A stretch of DNA of 64,000 nt from Mactra quadrangularis (taxonomy: Eukaryota > Mollusca > Bivalvia > Venerida > Mactridae). Below are positions 42,811 to 54,531 of this stretch, piece by piece; position 1 is the first letter of the stretch; each line of letters starts with the position of its first letter. A program made the position numbers and the translations under genes. The notes beneath the pieces are model-generated. The model was given only the letters and a program-made list of their open reading frames with translations, ran no database searches and was not told the DNA's origin. The stretch spans positions 51,379,395 to 51,443,394 of the forward strand of contig CM046307.1 in the NCBI GenBank assembly GCA_025267735.1. Reading direction: 5' to 3'.

Positions 42811-45800
42811 TTTTTTGTAATTCTTGTACTAAGTTTCGTTGATTTAAGCCCAGTGTGAGATGTTCATTTGAAAACAGAATTGTTGGATACCTTTTACAAT
42901 ACAACGGGCACCGCCATTATTCTGCTTTGCATGACATACTTTTATCCAGCAAAGTACAAATGGGAACCTTACAAAATTCGATATTAATTATCGAAAATCG
43001 AACAAGTTCGAGGGATCCAATTTAATATATAGTCACCTACTTGTGTTAAACATCCAGTGTAGCATTTATGCTAACTTAATATAAATTCTAACCATTTATG
43101 ATCGTCATACGTGTAACAGACCTGCAAATTTATATTTTATTCAGTGCTATCGACGCTTTAATTTTATAAGCGCCTTTTAAAAAGGGTCGTACTGTGTTAT
43201 GGCACTGGTCATTTGTCCGTCCGTCTGTGCCTCCGTTATATCTTTTGTACGCAATTCCTCCTTTACTACTTGACCTTTTTTTTAAACTCTTCCTGATGAC
43301 AGATATTGATGTCTAGTTGTGCATTAAGAGGACATGACTCAAATTTCATCGTTACTTTTTGATTTTTTCCCTTTTATAGCGAGCTCGAAGAGCGGGCCCG
43401 AAGGGCCCGCTCGAAAAGCGAGCTTTACGGTAACGCGAATATGTTTCTATACAGTATCGTATTTTGAAAATGTACCGGAGGTTGATTTTTGAACCCGCCC
43501 TGCGCATCCGGAAGAGACATACAGAGTTGTCGATCCTTACAGTGATCTTAAAAGATTAACAGCTGCCTCATGGCCGTTTTCACTTACAGAATAATTTCAA
43601 AAGTGTTTTTTTATGATGCTTATTCCATAATAACAATTCAAAACATATTTCGTCCTTTTATTCGTTCTTTTACTCTATTTATTAATGACCTTTTTTACAT
43701 CGAATATACTTACCAACGCACCGTTTATGACGTCGCTAAGAGACGTTTATGATAAAACCAGCACGTTTCCGTAACCTAACGGTACCGGGCATTGTTTAAA
43801 GAGGAAAAATATATCTATCTTAAAAAATAAATGTTTTATTGCGTTTTTTTCATCTATTCAAAAGATAAATAATAATGTACAATACATTTCTTTCAGAATT
43901 GAAATATGATTCTGACATAAAAGAATGAGATGTTGTCAGATTTTTTTGAATACAATTAATTACGCAGTTATCTCCCCTAGCTTGTTTGATTAATAGGCCC
44001 TCGAATAAATATATCACTGTTCAAAGCAACTACAATAAGGCCATGTTTACAAGCGTGGATCTGCAAGTTCATAAAAGTGACAATTTTAAAAGTAAAAAAA
44101 AATACAATAGAAACAGGGGATATGTTTTGTGGGTTGAAGCCGTATATATAGTCTAATCAAATGTTTTATTTGCATCTTGGAGAACATGATATTTTTGTGA
44201 GGATGCAGGTGTAGTCCTACCTTCCATTTCTCTGTGATGTGACGCTTTTATGTACAGCAAAACACATAGAGTGATCATAGTGTATAATTAGTGTTTCGAT
44301 GATTTGTCTTGAAAATTGATCTCCTTTAGAAGGTTCTTTTCTCTCTTTTTAATCTCCATTTATTTCAGACTTTTATGGGTCTACAAGCTAACAAGTAAAA
44401 AAATGTGGTAACGTCTCCACATATAAGTTTTGATTCGTCGAGCTCGCTTTGAGGCTTTGCCTTAGTCATATTATATACTTATATTGGATTTTTTGTGTGA
44501 GCAACTCCTCCTTTATTACTTCACCTTTACTACTTAACCTTTTCTTTGAAGCTCTCACTGATGACAGATATTGATGTCTAGTTGTGCATAAAGGGGACGT
44601 AATTCAAATTTCATCATTACTTTTGGATTATTTCCCTTTTATATATAATAAAAAGGGGACGTCATTCAAATTCCATCATTTTCTTTTGAAATATTTCCCC
44701 TTCTATATAGGCCTACAATAAACTAATTCTTGTGCAGACAACTCCTCCTTCATTACTTGCCTTTAATTCTTGTGACTCTAGGGCGTATGCATGTATTGTC
44801 CCGCTCATCGAACCTCATGTTTTTGAAAAAGTCACGAAATATTAATACGTATTAGCAGATATCATGCTGGTTAAGTTTTATATAAAATTTACATAGACAT
44901 AGACATAATTTTATTGCAAAAAAGACATTTGTCTATAGGCAATACAAACATGTAATATACATATAAATATATAGACAATTGTCTTCAGTGACGGTCGTTA
45001 AATTTCGGCAACAATATCAATACATGTATCAATAGAATGTTGTTTACAATGTGATGTACAGCCTGACCTGCATATCGTGACCATCGGTTATGTCATATAG
45101 ACAGAGAATCTAGACTCAGGACAACTGAGTAACTGTGCCGACGATAATGATAACATCACAGAATAACATCAAGACTGCGTTGTGTAACTTAATAATATGG
45201 TTGAATGCCGAGGGTCACTTATGCAGGTTAGACTGTATATATACTAAAGTGTTTAACATATATCAGATTGCTATAAAAAATATATAGATTTAAGTGCAAT
45301 TAGAAGCTGTTGTATTAGTAGTACTATGATAAATACAAAGGGGAGAGAAGTGTATACTTAGAAAAATAAAAACAACTAGAATATATGTATGTATACAAAG
45401 ACTTATGAATGTAAAAAATAAAATACTTGAACATCATTACATTACATGTTCTATCTAAATAATAACATTTAAGTTTGATATATGTCTATAAACATCGCGT
45501 AAGTTATCGTCGTTGGACAAGCACGATTCATAAAGACCTCTCAATGTTTATCAAACATTGAACATTGTTTAAGCCTTTCCTATTCTATACATATTTAAAT
45601 GTTGATCGATTTTGTCCGTGAATAATAAATCTAGTCAAACAAATCAATATTTTACACAATGTAAACTTAGGTATTGTTAAACTTTTAAAGTTGCTAAATT
45701 GGACCTTTAATACATGTTTAAGTATTGAGTTACAGGAATATAATATCATATTTGTTTATTGTAATTTGTAATTTTATATCAGTGTCCACTTTGAGAGATA
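42811..45800. other. Intergenic DNA between B-box and thioredoxin-like genes
   Basis: Contains two related repeat copies: 43200-43380 and 44500-44700 share CTCCTTTACTACTTGACC, GATGACAGATATTGATGTCT and AGTTGTGCAT. A GC hairpin (GAGCGGGCCC-GAA-GGGCCCGCTC) is at ~43390-43415. An arm like GTTGTCGATCCTTACAGTG at 43529 matches the element at 52530-53070. No gene seen. Confidence 0.5.
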
Positions 45801-45830
45801 ATGGCGGTCATAAGAAGAATAACCACTAAG
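45801..45830 (+). CDS. Thioredoxin-like exon 1 (10 codons)
   Basis: ATGGCGGTC start, reads MAVIRRITTK, donor GTAAAT at 45831. Tiny but in phase 0 with exon 2 and the right length for the first beta strand. Confidence 0.7.
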
Positions 45831-48800
45831 GTAAATATGTTTGTTATATCACTAGCAGTTTGAATCGCTATTTGGATTTTTTCGTTTGAAATGAAGTTCT
45901 GATAAGAAAACGTATGAATGGTGTATACAAATAAATGTGTCTTCTTATTATTTTGTGATCTTGTACTTATGTATTCTTTGTTTTTAAAGTTTCTCCCAGT
46001 AACCTATAAAACGTAATTCCTTTATCTTGCTATAGTTTTCTTTGACTAAAGTTGTGCAAAGTTTTATATTCATGTTGAAGCTTGGAGCGGGTGTGGTCGA
46101 GTGGTTGAACAGCCAGCCCCTTCTTGCTATAAATAACATCCAAAACCTGTATAATTGTTTCCTTGAGCAAGAAAATTGATCATACTTCGTCCCAGCCAGC
46201 AAAACTATATAAGTCCTATATGGGCCACCAATATAGGTCCCATCTGGTATCTATATGGGTCCCATCTGGGCAATATATGGGTTCCATCTAGGCTTCATGT
46301 GAGCACAAAATGGGGTTTGTATGGGCACAATCTGGGCTATAGCACATTACTGGGAAGCAGGATGGAGAGTCATTTATCTACATGTAAGTTGTAAGAACTT
46401 AAAACTTAACTATGTTTAAGCTTTCTCCTATAAGTAATGTTTGTAAATTGCCGCAAATAGTGTTTGTTTTGTAGGCACATAAATTATTACCATCATGAAA
46501 TATTTATCATCACGTCGTAGCGTATTTTATCGCATAGGAAGTATCACGCCTGCCTTTAGCAACACTTAGTTATCAGTTGGTAGCGCACAAGTCTACTACT
46601 AGAGGGGTCGTGGGTTCGATTCCCGGGCGGGGGTGTACTTTCGCGGAGCTTAGTCATGAAATAATTTCTACGGTCATTCTCCCTCCTACCACTGATTCTA
46701 AAAATTGTAGGGCAGTAGTCAGTCACTGGCATGCGCCTAGTAGCTGGTAGATTTAACCTTTCAGGAACAGTGAGTAGGTGGGCTGGTCGCCGTGATATAA
46801 CTTATACAATGTGTTGCTATGGCGTTCAACCAAAAAACCAACAAAAACAATCATTAGAGTAAAGTGCATCGAGCTTACATTAATCTACAACGGTCACCCA
46901 TCCAAGACAACCTCTATTCTTACTATTAGCTGCTTAACTATGATACCTGCCCATCGCTCTACGTTCTCACAGTAAACTCCGGCTGCGAAAATTGTCTGCT
47001 AAAGTTGTATATATACAAGCGTGTGGCAGATACTAATGCGCAATAATACAAAATAACTATTCTATAACACAGTAAGAATAAAGTTTGATTAAAGTGAACA
47101 TTAAATATCACAATTTTAAGTATTTATTTAAATTAGTTTTTTTCAACTCATCGTTTGACAGCGTACATATTTTTCTGCTGCACTATTTTCTTGGTCGCAT
47201 TAACTCATTGTTTTCTATTAAGTTGATACAGAATTCAATTTGGTGTTGTTCGTTCTTTTCAAATTTAGCCGAGCACTGACATGGAAAATTTTTTTTTTAA
47301 ACTTCCAAAAAGGAAGAAATTGGAAATTATTGTACAACCATTTTCGGAGTAATAAACCTCTATGTATTGTTTAATTTTATTCAACTTTCAGTGGGATTTA
47401 CATTAACTACACTGATTTAAATACTTTGTTCGATGAGCCCTGTATATAATACGGATATCTAATGTTTTCTTTCGTGATTAAAGAAGTATTGTAGTGAGTA
47501 TTGAAATCAGCCATACCAGGCGCCACTGAAATAAAATCTTATATTTTTGTACAGGCTGAATTCAAGCGTGAACTTGAAGAAGCAGGTGATCAACTTATAG
47601 CAGTTGGTTTTACAGCAGATTGGTGCACTAAAAACGATGACGTATCACGCAAACTTCATGCTGCAATGTTACAACCTGAGTTCACAGACGTTATATTCTT
47701 ACAAGTTGACGTAGATGATAATGAGGTACACACACAGCACAAACAACTTTAGTTTAGTGATGTTGGCCTCTGGGCATATTGATTACAAATTTTATAAGAT
47801 GATTTTAATATGATTGATCATACTATAAATGTAGACACGGCCTATTGATGGAAAGACACATTCGGAACACCCTCGACCTTTCATGAATGTTATTCGTAGC
47901 GAATGGCCGAGGATGTTCCGAATGGGAAAAGACATACAACTTGGTGATGTAGTTTGTTTATCGTAGAGTCTATATCAAATCTTCATTTCGCCCAAAATTC
48001 TCCATTGTGTGTTTTAGTCTCAATGCAACGAGTGGTAATAGTCTTGATTACCTGCCTCTTACCACTATCGTCAATGTGTCAGGCAAAGCACAAGCAATTT
48101 CACTTTGAAGTTTCTACTTACGTGTAGCATCATGCATGAGCTTTTTCGCAATTTCAATTTTTCAACATGAAATAATAAACATGCATGCACGTGGGAAATA
48201 TTTTCAGATTGGGGGGCTAATTTATTCAGATTTATTTCAAGGAAAAGAAAACAGTACCTAATTATCATATGCGTCTAGTTTTATCCTACACAAACCCTCG
48301 CCTTTTTCTCAGGACTGACTATGACCTTTAGCATGAATGTATCAATCAATTGAGTGTGATTGATTAAGTAAAGTTCCTCAATCACTATAACTGATGAAAA
48401 TACTGAGGGGGCTAAGCCCCCTCCCTGTTCCTACGGGCCTGGCATGTACATGTATAAATCCGTTGGCTATTATTGATATACTTTCGACGTCCGGTGCTAC
48501 ATCATATTGCTTAGTTTAATAGAAACAACCTCTTCTGCTGCCCTAAACATTTTCGCATACAAACAACTAAATATGACGAGATTGTAATATACAATATACA
48601 CGTTCTGTCAATGTGAAGAATATTTAGTTTATGTACTTGCCGCGATAGCATCGACACAATATAATAAAGCTTGTGGCTTAATTCTGCTTCCACTATTATA
48701 CTTTCAAAACTGCAAACAAAATTAATTCAAAACGAGGTTGAGCGCGTAAAATAAGGCTATACGCATATCTAGGGTTGCTTGCAAGACTGTAGTATTTCGC

Positions 48801-51249
48801 TCTGTAATGCAATGCACTTACTACAGTCTTGCGGGCAACCTTCGATATCCAGTTGCATATCTGGCAAATAATTATCACCGCCCTGGCGGCGATAATAACA
48901 ATAATCAAGATTTAAGCATTTTGTTTCGACACCGATTGCCTCAAGCCAATTAAAACGATACATATGAGGTAACATGATGAAAAAAAAGACGTTGAACAGT
49001 CAAAATAGCGGTGCGTGTATGGACTCGTCGACTCCATGTTTTGTCGGGTTACCAGTTTGTATTTACAGAAAATACCAGTATCAATATATAAACGAGTGCC
49101 AGTTTATAGAAAGTTACAATATAATACCAAGAAAAATGCATGACAACATGTAGTTTTAACGTTTTATCCTTTTTTAAACTCGCATTTGTTGAAAAAAATG
49201 CATACTTATCTTCCCTACTTAAGAGCGAGTCAATGAACATTCTATATGTATAAGGTAAGGATATCAGTCAGTAAGACCGGTTGTGATAAAATCGAGTCTA
49301 TTCATACATATCGATGAACGTTCGATTAGCTGCCGGACCTAGGACAAAACATGTTCTTGAATATTTCGTTTTGCTAATAAATTATAATAGTTTCTTTGTG
49401 ACCAAATAGACAGGAATAATTCTAAAGTCTACCATAATATGGCTGTTTTATGCGCGCAGTCAGAACATGTCCCGGACAGCGCCTGTTCATTCAATGGCTA
49501 AATTCCAAGTATTCTATAAATAGACATGCGACAGTCTATATTAAAACGCTGACACATATTGCTTGAATGTTTTACGATGTAAGTACATCGACTATAAGTA
49601 TTACAGACTTTATGTCTTATAATCATATTTTAATATTTCAGGACACAGCCCCGTTTTGTCAAGTCGACTTCCTACCAACAGTACAATTCTACAGATATAA
49701 ACAAAAAGTAAGCGTTGCAGTATTTTGATTTATACACAGGTGGTCGTCACGGTCCCGAATCAAAAATACTCTACATACATATGGGATCCGGGACAACTCA
49801 ACCCGTGGACAAGTCAACCCGGGGACAACTCAACCCGTATAATACATATTAGTCATTAATTATAAAAATGAGTTTTAACAATTAAAAAGTATTTTTATTT
49901 TTTTTATAGAAAATGGAAGATATTTGTGAATGAAATAAAAGTAATGTTTTGTGTTTAAAGTTTTTAAAAATCAGATGAGGAACACAAGTGAAGATTGTAA
50001 AAACATTGTCAATTGTGTTGCATGTTGAATATGAAACATTAATGTAATTTTAAAATTAAATTATCTGTTTATTCGAAGTACTTGAACATTATTTTTGTAA
50101 CTTAATTTCATATTGACGTTAAAAAAGGTCAAACGTCATATGCCATAAACAAAGTAGAATTGTACGTCTTAATGGTTCTGATTTTAAAGCACCAATTCGT
50201 TTTCGAACTGTTAGGTCTAAGTCAGAAATAGCATTAAATAAAAAAATGATTTTTAGTAAGTTTAATTTAGTATGCATTTATAACTTGTCTGACAAATAGT
50301 CAAAATAATTTTCTTAAAGACATAATAATGATGGGAGTGCGCCGAATTCGATCGACTTAAACACAATTAAAGAATAAAAATTGCATTAATTGTCGTATTA
50401 CAAAGCGAAAATGTGATAATTGACAACAATTCTTGATTCAACAAGCTCGTCGTTCTGTCATACATTAAGTGTATTTAATTACATATTTCCATTTCAATTA
50501 AGCAAAATCAATGTTAAAATCAGTTATCCAATTTAGGCAAAACATTCAATTAAAATGAATGTAATACATATTTTATTTGCAATATCTATAAAGATTTTTT
50601 TTTAATTAAAAAAAATCATATTTCCTCATTTAGAAAAAATATTAACACCTAAAACCATTAATTTTGTACATAATATCGTTCATAAACGATTTTTTAAATC
50701 TAAATATCAAATTTAACTGTCAATGTACTATTTCTATGATTTATAACTTATAATATACGATACGGGTTGAGTTGTCCTTGGGTTAACTTGTACTGGGGTT
50801 GACTTGTCCCTTTGTGCGGATTGAGTTGTCTCGGGGTGACTTGTCTTCGGGTTGAGTTGTCCCGACTCCTAAATATGTATATTAAAGTACTGAAAGTACT
50901 GTTGGAATTAATTTTAGAACGATTTTATTGACTGAATTGGAAATTACAACATTATTTACAGAAAAAAACTTTTTTAAAAATGAAAAAAAAAATATAATTA
51001 TTAAACAAGTAGAACAAAATTCAAGAAATGATAAAATAATATCCCCATTTTGTCAAACTTTAAAATGGAATGAAACAAAACGATAATTTTGTTCAAGTGA
51101 AAAATGTTCATTTAAAGAACCACTAGATATTACATTACATTATTTGGTTTTAGACTACATGTACACAGTATAATATATAATTTCAGGTGTCCGAGGTTCA
51201 TGAAGATAGTTTGGATAACTTAACAGCAATGTTGAGACTGCATCGTTAA
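45801..51249 (+). CDS. Thioredoxin-fold protein with single-cysteine active site (4 exons, 109 aa)
   Basis: Exons 45801-45830, 47555-47725, 49642-49707 and 51187-51249 join in phase 0 throughout with GT-AG sites; total 109 aa, the usual thioredoxin length. The fold is recognisable: LIAVGFTADWC after the first helix, FLQVDVDDNE on the central strand, and FLPTVQFYR with the cis-proline (P79). In thioredoxins the active site is WCGPC; here residues 33-37 are WCTKN, so the resolving cysteine is missing. It cannot perform classic dithiol exchange with only C34, so a monothiol, binding or redox-dead role is likely (inference). A second Cys, C73, lies near the position of human C69. No signal peptide. 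Start chosen for the short first exon with a good ATGG context; the first exon is the weakest part. Confidence 0.85.
46084..46430 (+). mobile_element. SINE family D copy interrupted by another repeat
   Basis: Head GAGCGGGTGTGGTCGAGTGG (class II tRNA-like A box), TTTCCTTGAGCAAGAAAATT, then an inserted 46195-46375 block of TATGGGTCCCATCTGGGCAA-type repeats, and the tail ATGTAAGTTGTAAGAACTTA. Confidence 0.65.
46565..46850 (+). mobile_element. SINE family B copy
   Basis: TTATCAGTTGGTAGCGCACA (A box region), B box GGGTTCGATTCCCGGGC, CTTTCGCGGAGCTTAGTCAT, GGCAGTAGTCAGTCACTGGC, tail GTTGCTATGGCGTTCAACC. Confidence 0.82.
47555..47725 (+). CDS. Thioredoxin-like exon 2 (active site)
   Basis: Acceptor GTACAG before 47555, donor GTACAC at 47726. 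57 codons; includes VGFTADWCTKNDDV and VIFLQVDVDDNE. The frame is also open upstream of the acceptor, so an alternative start near 47501 cannot be excluded. Confidence 0.88.
47860..47923. mobile_element. MITE, ATTCGGAACNCCTCG family, 64-bp deletion form
   Basis: ATTCGGAACACCCTCGACCT joined almost directly to GCGAATGGCCGAGGATGTTC, i.e. the two inverted ends with the interior lost. Flanks GGAAAGACAC / GAAAAGACAT resemble a duplication. Confidence 0.7.
48775..48840. repeat. Inverted repeat in thioredoxin-like intron
   Basis: GGTTGCTTGCAAGACTGTAG and CTACAGTCTTGCGGGCAACC form a hairpin of ~20-bp arms with one mismatch region, ~24-bp loop. Confidence 0.75.
49642..49707 (+). CDS. Thioredoxin-like exon 3 (cis-Pro)
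   Basis: Acceptor TTTCAG before 49642, donor GTAAGC at 49708. 22 codons: DTAPFCQVDFLPTVQFYRYK and QK. Confidence 0.88.
49776..50882. mobile_element. TIR element with GACAACTCAACCCG subterminal repeats
   Basis: TACATATGGGATCCGGGACA...ACTCAACCCG repeated three times at the left end; the complementary GGGTTGAGTTGTC four times at the right end, finishing near TAAATATGTATA. Interior AT-rich without ORF. Lies in the third intron of the thioredoxin-like gene. A partial relative is at 52200-52310. Confidence 0.72.
51187..51249 (+). CDS. Thioredoxin-like exon 4 with stop
   Basis: Acceptor TTTCAG before 51187, stop TAA 51247-51249. 20 codons, VSEVHEDSLDNLTAMLRLHR, the C-terminal helix. A MITE starts 38 bases after the stop; the first AATAAA downstream is at 51689, beyond it. 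Confidence 0.88.
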   Translation: MSEVHEDSLDNLTAMLRLHR

Positions 51250-51286
51250 AATGTTACATTGTGTGATAAGCTCTGTGTGAAACTGC

Positions 51287-51643
51287 ATTCGGAACCCCTC
51301 GGTCATTCTCTACGAATAACCTCGGACATATTTAGACGCCAGTTTTGAACAACCGGTGTTGAAGTAAACAAATACACGATCGTTAAGGCGATTAGTGATG
51401 TTTCGTTTTTAGTATATAAATTTGAAATTACACAGTTCGATGATATCGCTGAACAATATTTGGTTCAATATATAACATAGAAATATGTTTTGACAAAGAT
51501 CTGTGTGTATACAACAAGGACTATTTTGCATAACCGTTACGTGCTTCGCCTCGCGTAGGTAGTAAAATCCCTAGTAGCCAGGGTAGATCCCCTACGAATC
51601 CTTCCGAGATTATTCATTCATAAAAGGTCGAGGTGTTCCGAAT
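51287..51643. mobile_element. MITE, ATTCGGAACNCCTCG family, copy in thioredoxin-like 3' region
   Basis: ATTCGGAACCCCTCGGTCAT ... GGTCGAGGTGTTCCGAAT, 357 bp. Flanks GTGTGAAACTGC / GTGTGAGACTGT match 10/12. Collinear with 54532-54887. Confidence 0.85.
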
Positions 51644-51688
51644 GTGTGAGACTGTTTACATTATATATCTCGTTTTTATTCATTAAAA

Positions 51689-51694
51689 AATAAA
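51689..51694 (+). terminator. Candidate poly(A) signal of the thioredoxin-like gene
   Basis: AATAAA 440 bases after the stop. If used, the 3' UTR contains a full MITE. No earlier AATAAA seen between stop and here. Confidence 0.4.
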
Positions 51695-51989
51695 GTATAT
51701 TCGCATGTGTGATTTAGAATGTCGAGAATGGTGTCGCTAACATTAATTAGTAACATATATACATGTATAAATATACAATGTAGTTCGTACACAAACAACA
51801 ACACTGTTTATATAAACAATACAATGAACTAATCCAGGACAGGGAATGCTGAGGATGACAATTGCACATATCATTTTGATATGTTTTATGGGTGTCTTGA
51901 AGTAGTGGTAATGGTTCTACCATTACAAGCATGATCGACCAAGGAGTGGTGGTTTATTCGCCACACTAATTTTGTTAAAATGACTTATT

Positions 51990-52131
51990 GTCTTTTTTTT
52001 CTCAACTGTCAAAGTTTGAAAAATTTCACGGTGATTGATTACATACTATCATAATACCATGGGTGTAAAATAAAGAGCACAAAGTCACCGTGAAATTATT
52101 TATGTTTTTGACAATTGAGAAAAACGAACTA
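51990..52131. mobile_element. TIR MITE (TCTCAACTGTCAAA family), short copy 4
   Basis: CTTTTTTTTCTCAACTGTCA at the left and GACAATTGAGAAAAACGAAC at the right; interior reduced to ~140 bp. Confidence 0.75.
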
Positions 52132-52199
52132 CATGTATATACAATATTTAATTTCAATTCTGCCTACCTCTGGAATGGATTGGTTTATTTGTTATATTT

Positions 52200-52315
52200 A
52201 CAAATTTCTCAATCCGTAGATAACTCAACCCAAAGTTGGGACAATTCAAACCGTTAGTGAGGTATTGAGTTGTCTCGGGTTGGGTTGTCTTTGGGTTGAG
52301 TTGTTCCCGCGACCC
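52200..52315. repeat. GGGTTGAGTTGTC repeat fragment
   Basis: Same words as the ends of the element at 49776-50882, both orientations (ATAACTCAACCC, GGGTTGAGTTGTTCCCGCGA). Probably a deleted copy. Confidence 0.6.
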
Positions 52316-52529
52316 TAACGTTACGTAACGTTTTGGAACGTTCGGGGTAATTGAACAGGCTACAGTAGTAGTAGGAATACAACGAAATACAGCAAGTTTT
52401 TTTAATCAGAACAATATTTAACACGTCGTAGTTTAGACTATATTACCGCAGAAATCAAATTTCCATTAGAATCACTTTTTACGGAATCTATGTTAGAACT
52501 ACTTTCTTACCTTATGATATCCAAGGATT

Positions 52530-53072
52530 TTCTCAATCTCTCACACAAAGTTGTCGATCCTAACAGTGCTCTCAATCTCTGTTAACGTCTAGGTTTTTAC
52601 AAGATTCTTGTAAAATAGTAATATGATTTAGATTTTGTATCGAAGAAGTAATTCGTCTTTTATAATATATATTATCCTAAAGTCTTACGTGAAATAGGAT
52701 TTTATTATGGGCAAAATCCAGTTTTTAAAAGGCTATATTTATAGGAACTATTTTTTGTGAAACGTCTTCCTATTCTGAGTAATTTGGCTTATTTACTCAT
52801 CCGCTAAAAATGTCAATTGGATGCTAATGCTAAACATTATGACAAAAATATCGTGCTAAGGGACTGTCAACGACAAGCCTTTGAACATCTACAAGACAAG
52901 AAGGTGATCTGTTAGTTTGCCTGTTGGGTATGGAAAGAGTCTGATATAATTAAAAATTGTCACATGATCGTTTTTAAACGATCACGTGTTTGGGACTACT
53001 TTCGAGACGTTAACAGAGATAGAAAGCACTGTAAGGATCGACAACTCTGTATGAGAGATTTGGATTATCTCA
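52530..53072. mobile_element. Inverted-repeat element
   Basis: TCTCTCACACAAAGTTGTCG with ATCCTAACAGTGCTCTCAAT and CTCTGTTAACGTC at the left; near reverse complement GACGTTAACAGAGATAGAAA, GCACTGTAAGGATCGACAAC, TCTGTATGAGAGA at the right. ~540 bp, no ORF. Confidence 0.7.
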
Positions 53073-53381
53073 GTAAATAAAACGCCGAGGTAGATCTGAA
53101 TGCACATAGGTTACATAATAGAAAGAGCGGGCACTCCACGTTATGCCATACAAAGTTATTGAAGAAATAAAACTTTCATTGACAGTTGTTAGTTTTGATA
53201 TTTTGACTCACACTGATCACAGATAGTCACGTGGTTACAGGTATAGGCACTGTGATTGTATGATAATATAACAGTGTGGGGAATCACGTGACCTAGAGTC
53301 TATATGGTTCCTTTAGACGAAAAAGACAAGGTAAATGACATTTATACGTAACCGATTTTATACAATAACCAGTAATCGCCT

Positions 53382-53748
53382 AATTCGGAACAATCTCGGA
53401 GATCTTCAACGCAGTTATGCCTCAGAGGAATATATTGTATTATAGTTACGAGGCCCCGCAAATAACACGCTGGCGAGTAGAGCTATTATTGTTTATGTAT
53501 GGAACTGCTAAGTTAATATTACCTGCTATTCCGCGTATTAGCTACACAACGACTTAAAGGGGTCTTCCCGGCTGCAAATGGCAATGGGTTATTAAATGTA
53601 CACGACCAGCTGTCAATTTTACGTACACTTGATAACTCAGATTTACATTCAGTGAAATCTAATTTTACTGCAGAATCCATATAAGAACATTTTCCTTATG
53701 ATATCTGAGGTATAGCTGCAAAGCAGATCTTCGAGGTTGTTCTGAATG
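53382..53748. mobile_element. TIR element related to the ATTCGGAAC family
   Basis: ATTCGGAACAATCTCGGAGA...TCTTCAACGCAG...GCCTCAG and CTGAGGTATAGCTGC...AGATCTTCGAGGTTGTTCTG(AAT). 367 bp; ends share ATTCGGAAC but the interior differs. No clear flanking duplication. Confidence 0.65.
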
Positions 53749-53799
53749 TTAAAGTGTGTACAAGATTTGATGATGGCGGCGCATACCTGCTTTGAAGTT

Positions 53800-54531
53800 C
53801 GTATATTTGATGAAATGCATTTACACAAAAGTTATATTTTACGGTAATTTATGGAAAGTTTGAGTTTATAGAATAAAATATGTAATAAATTATATATATT
53901 TTTTTTAAATTCTGAAGATCACGTGACTATAAGTGGGTTCATTATGTACCAAGTATCATTAACTGTATGTGTAACAGTTGTAATTATAAACCGTGAAATA
54001 TTGTATACAAATCATTTAACATGTATTGTACATTAAAATATGATACTGCAATCAATAATCAAGAAGCAACATGTTTTGCTTAAAAACCAATAAATCAGCA
54101 TAATATTATAACGTAGCAATTAAAACGATTTTACAAACTGTATTTATAAATCTATACTTATTCAAACATTTTTCATGTCATACATTTTTATTCAATGTAC
54201 TATTTTTCCTACATAAATTTAATATTTCCCTAGACCATATGCTTCGTTCGTGCATCTTAGACTTATCATTTTCGAGTCCGCCTTCTCGTCTCCCAGTACA
54301 GAGCTAATAGGAAAAAGTTTGATGCTCAAGGAAACAACAAGTAGCGAAGCTGGCTATCCAATGATTACCAGACGAGCCGTCGTGGCGCTGTACCACAAAA
54401 AGTCAAATACCAAATACCCTTTGTCAAGGCTTTTTGAGAAATAGTTGTTCTTGCCCTTGCTGTTGAAAGTATGGCGTTTTACCAGAGTTTATCAAGATCG
54501 ATATATGATGTAAAAAACATGACGCGACGCC
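53800..54531. other. AT-rich intergenic, nothing recognised
   Basis: No coding signal that I can support; a 64-codon ORF at 54250-54444 has no recognisable domain. Confidence 0.35.

Noticed and set aside
43378..43423. Rho-independent terminator (GC hairpin)
   Set aside because: A perfect GC hairpin, but this is eukaryotic intergenic DNA within a repeat-rich stretch, so a bacterial terminator is meaningless.
54250..54444. Possible small gene
   Set aside because: 64 codons, no domain, no splice partners or homologous feel; cannot be supported.
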